Source: a virus. Taken from it: DNA of 39,132 nt. Numbering within the stretch: position 1 is the first letter of the stretch; every line of letters starts with the position of its first letter. The DNA lies in the IMG/VR virus record IMGVR_UViG_3300031576_000160, positions 1-39,132 of that record. One strand, given 5' to 3'. Made by a program: the position numbers and the translations under genes. Below the pieces are notes generated by a model. That model did no database searches and was not told where the DNA came from. It was given only the letters and a program-made list of their open reading frames with translations. Shown in pieces: positions 37,975 to 39,132 of the stretch.

Positions 37975-38287
37975 GTTCGTATGCCTCCGGGTCCACCATC
38001 CAATCCGGGAACCATCGAGCAACCGTATCAAGGTTCCACGTCAGGCCAGATTGTTCCATCCTCACCCCGATCGCCTCTACCCCGCGCCGGGCGCGCTTCG
38101 GGTCGTTTAGGGCGAAGGCCATTATATCCCGAGCGGCTCTCCCGAACCGTCGGTAGCAGGCACCGACGGCTGCTTTTTGCGCGGGGTCTGGATCTCCTGG
38201 CCGATAATTGAAATACGTCCGGATGACGCCATCGAGGAACGCATGGAATGGGCTCCCCGTCTTCTCCTCGTCCGCCGCCCTCGTCAT
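37943..38287 (-). CDS. Conserved-looking early protein (possible replication accessory)
   Basis: A 114-residue helical protein starting MTRAADEEKTGSPFHAFLDG. RRFGRAARDIMAFALNDPKR and GLTWNLDTVARWFPDW resemble small phage replication-accessory proteins, but this is weak. The start at 38287 follows GGGGGAG; a longer in-frame N-terminus would run into a structured intergenic region. It heads the second accessory block. Confidence 0.6.
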   Translation of the reverse strand: MTRAADEEKTGSPFHAFLDGVIRTYFNYRPGDPDPAQKAAVGACYRRFGRAARDIMAFALNDPKRARRGVEAIGVRMEQSGLTWNLDTVARWFPDWMVDPEAYERETKNKRFGR

Positions 38288-38411
38288 CCTCTCCCCCACG
38301 CGACGGCCTTTATAAAAGGCCTTTAATGCGCGACCCACCGGTAGGACAGTGGGCAAGAGTAGAGCCCACACCTACCGACTCGAGGAGGGTGACAGAAGCC
38401 CCCCGCGAACG
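38288..38411 (-). other. Structured intergenic region with two hairpins
   Basis: A 124-base gap without a gene. The minus strand has GGTAGG/CCTACC enclosing GTGGGC/GCCCAC with small internal loops, about 12 base pairs in total. About 20 bases further comes the palindrome GGCCTTT-TAT-AAAGGCC (7-base stem). Neither is followed by a clean U tract. They could be an RNA element, processing site, operator or replication-associated structure. Confidence 0.5.
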
Positions 38412-38822
38412 TCAACGCCTAACGGCTGTCGCGTTCCGTAAGACCGAGCTTGCCCGTGTCTCTGGGATACTGGGGGTCGCACCCCGCCTGCCCATATCTG
38501 GTACGCACTCACGCGCTTGGATCTTGAACCCGGGCCCAGGGCAGAACGCCGTCTGCTCTGAGCGCAGGATCACGAACACCACGCGCGGATTATTCCTAGC
38601 AAGCCGCTCCGCCTCTGCCTTCGCGGACGCGAAGTTAAAGTGCGCGACACGCGGACGCTGTCCGCTCGATGACCGCCACACCATCCAGAACGGGCGGACC
38701 TGATCGGGACCAAGGAAGCCGATGCCGCGATCTTTGGAAATAAAAATCCCCTCCTGCGTGCGAGCCAAGAAAACTGCTTCCGGCTCAGAAGGGGTTGAAA
38801 TCTTGGTTTTCTTATCTCGCAC
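38412..38822 (-). CDS. Conserved accessory protein (RPFWMVWR type)
   Basis: A 136-residue protein if it starts at the GTG 38822 (MRDKKTKISTPSEPEA). RPFWMVWRSSSGQRPRVAHF and AKAEAERLARNNPRVVFVIL match a type of small phage protein I have seen often; function unknown. The open frame extends to an ATG at 38903 that overlaps the Gly-rich gene stop (ATGA). That extension is Arg-rich and lies over a strong promoter, so the GTG six bases after the -10 is favoured. A terminator hairpin lies inside codons 10-25. Confidence 0.6.
   Translation of the reverse strand: MRDKKTKISTPSEPEAVFLARTQEGIFISKDRGIGFLGPDQVRPFWMVWRSSSGQRPRVAHFNFASAKAEAERLARNNPRVVFVILRSEQTAFCPGPGFKIQARECVPDMGRRGATPSIPETRASSVLRNATAVRR
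38737..38794 (-). terminator. Intrinsic terminator inside the 5' part of the 38412 gene
   Basis: The minus strand has CCCCTTCTG (38794-38786) pairing with CAGGAGGGG (38756-38748), a 9-base stem with one G-U pair. An inner GAGCC/GGCTC stem lies in the loop, and ATTTTTATTTCC follows. The mismatch is tolerable only on the minus strand (G-U rather than C-A), supporting minus-strand function. It lies about 25 bases after the start of the promoter at 38858. Confidence 0.62.
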
Positions 38823-38828
38823 GGTCCG

Positions 38829-38858
38829 ATTATTCCAAACCATCCCGCAGGATGTCAA
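38829..38858 (-). promoter_or_regulatory. Extended -10 promoter upstream of the 38412 gene
   Basis: The minus strand has TTGACA (perfect -35, 38858-38853), an 18-base spacer ending in TGG and AATAAT (-10, 38834-38829). A GTG (38822) begins six bases after the -10. Perfect -35, five of six -10 positions and the TGn extension make this one of the best promoters in the genome. Confidence 0.62.
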
Positions 38859-38899
38859 GAGCGGACGCGGCCGAATCCGCCCGACCGCGCCCGCCTCGA

Positions 38900-39076
38900 T
38901 CATTTTCCGTCGCCGTAGCCGGAGCCGTAGCCGTAGCCGTAGCCGGAGCCGTCGCCGGAGCCGTCGCCGGAGCCGTCGCCGTAGCCGTAGCCGGAGCCGT
39001 AGCCGGAGCCGTAGCCGGAGCCGTCGCCGGAGCCGCCGCCGGAGCCGTCGCCGTAGCCGTAGCCGGAGCCGCTCAC
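38900..39076 (-). CDS. Gly-rich repeat protein (G-[SYD] dipeptides)
   Basis: A 58-residue protein starting with GTG that consists almost only of Gly-Ser, Gly-Tyr and Gly-Asp dipeptides and ends GYGDGK. Its GTG overlaps the DUF6948-like stop (GTGA). Gly-rich tracts next to DUF6948-like genes occur in other phages (from memory). It is encoded by imperfect hexamers GGCTAC, GGCTCC and GGCGAC, so slippage by whole hexamers keeps the frame. No signal peptide; the function is unknown. Confidence 0.6.
   Translation of the reverse strand: MSGSGYGYGDGSGGGSGDGSGYGSGYGSGYGYGDGSGDGSGDGSGYGYGYGSGYGDGK
38907..39070. repeat. Hexanucleotide repeat array
   Basis: About 27 copies of G(G/T/C)(A/C)GCC hexamers, coding for the Gly-rich protein on the minus strand. 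The same array continues at 1-96 in the left terminal copy. The two copies differ by one unit (an additional GTAGCC in the left copy), an indication of copy-number variation or assembly collapse. Confidence 0.9.
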
Positions 39077-39132
39077 TCCGACCACTCCGGCACAGCCGTT
39101 ATCGACTGCCGCGCCTTCTCGGTAACGTCGAT
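38975..39132. repeat. Terminal redundancy, right copy
   Basis: The counterpart of 1-158: bases 39007-39132 equal 33-158 exactly. The right copy contains the complete Gly-rich gene and repeats the last 60 bases of the DUF6948-like gene. It shows that the molecule is circular or circularly permuted. Confidence 0.93.

Noticed and set aside
38823-38903. Longer N-terminus (ATG 38903) for the 38412 gene
   Set aside because: Although it overlaps the Gly-rich stop as ATGA, the added residues are Arg-rich and overlie a strong promoter. The GTG six bases behind the -10 is preferred. Not excluded entirely.
38907-39070. CRISPR array at the genome ends
   Set aside because: Units are 6 bases without spacers and encode a Gly-rich protein; this is a coding microsatellite.
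1-39132. tRNA genes
   Set aside because: I saw no cloverleaf-like sequence with the conserved T-loop while reading, but a covariance search was not possible, so absence is only probable.

Overview
The window is an essentially complete, circularly closed genome of a tailed double-stranded DNA phage (Caudoviricetes), GC-rich throughout, opened at an arbitrary point inside a hexanucleotide repeat. The last 158 bases repeat the first 158 apart from a one-hexamer difference, so the unit length is about 38.97 kb. Every gene I can support lies on the minus strand, so the text is read from high to low coordinates. Genes are packed tightly: 4-base ATGA/GTGA overlaps, TAATG overlaps or abutting stop/start codons join most of them. 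The host cannot be read from the sequence. Several proteins carry Sec-type signal peptides, and one is a convincing lipoprotein. No integrase or CI-type repressor is visible; the only repressor-like protein is a 56-residue Cro-like HTH protein. The phage therefore looks lytic or non-integrating, or plasmid-like given the ParB gene.

Layout in transcription order. (1) Early region, about 6231 down to 1 and across the junction to 38412: a sigma70-like promoter, a DUF932 protein, a run of small zinc-ribbon and accessory proteins, the HTH protein, a structured leader, a lambda Bet/RecT annealing protein, a PD-(D/E)XK exonuclease, two helical conserved proteins, a DUF6948-like protein and its coupled Gly-rich partner. 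(2) Second accessory block, 38287 to 32391: two conserved small proteins, a zinc-finger microprotein, a ParB-family protein, a zinc-ribbon protein, a NinG/Rap-like nuclease, a cupin, a second ParB-domain protein broken by a poly-G tract, a truncated FkbM-like methyltransferase, a TAGT-like glycosyltransferase, small proteins and a lipoprotein. (3) Packaging and head, 32390 to 22337: TerS, TerL, portal, Mu gpF-like protein, protease/scaffold with nested starts, decoration protein, gpT-like major capsid protein and accessory virion proteins. (4) Neck and tail, 22328 to 8180: connectors, gp10-like protein, two tandem paralogous tail-tube proteins, a tail assembly chaperone pair using a canonical A_AAA_AAC -1 frameshift, a short tape measure (522 aa, predicting a tail of roughly 80 nm), hub and fibres. 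(5) Lysis, 9851 to 6360: small membrane proteins and an M15 peptidase endolysin.

The tail proteins, short tape measure, G/GT frameshift and absence of sheath genes indicate a siphovirus. The capsid set (gpF-like, gpT-like, protease/scaffold) is Mu-like.

The most interesting features are regulatory. Several promoters share TTGACA-like -35 boxes, 18-19 base spacers ending in TGn (extended -10), and in four cases a GTG/ATG codon only 6-7 bases after the -10, which suggests leaderless mRNAs. Two of these promoters are followed at once by intrinsic terminators inside the leader or early coding region. The recT leader can fold into mutually exclusive hairpins. Other items are a hexamer-repeat Gly-rich gene that differs in copy number between the two window ends, a poly-G tract that breaks a ParB-domain gene, and a cluster of ParB, cupin, FkbM fragment and TAGT-like glycosyltransferase genes that could be a modification module.
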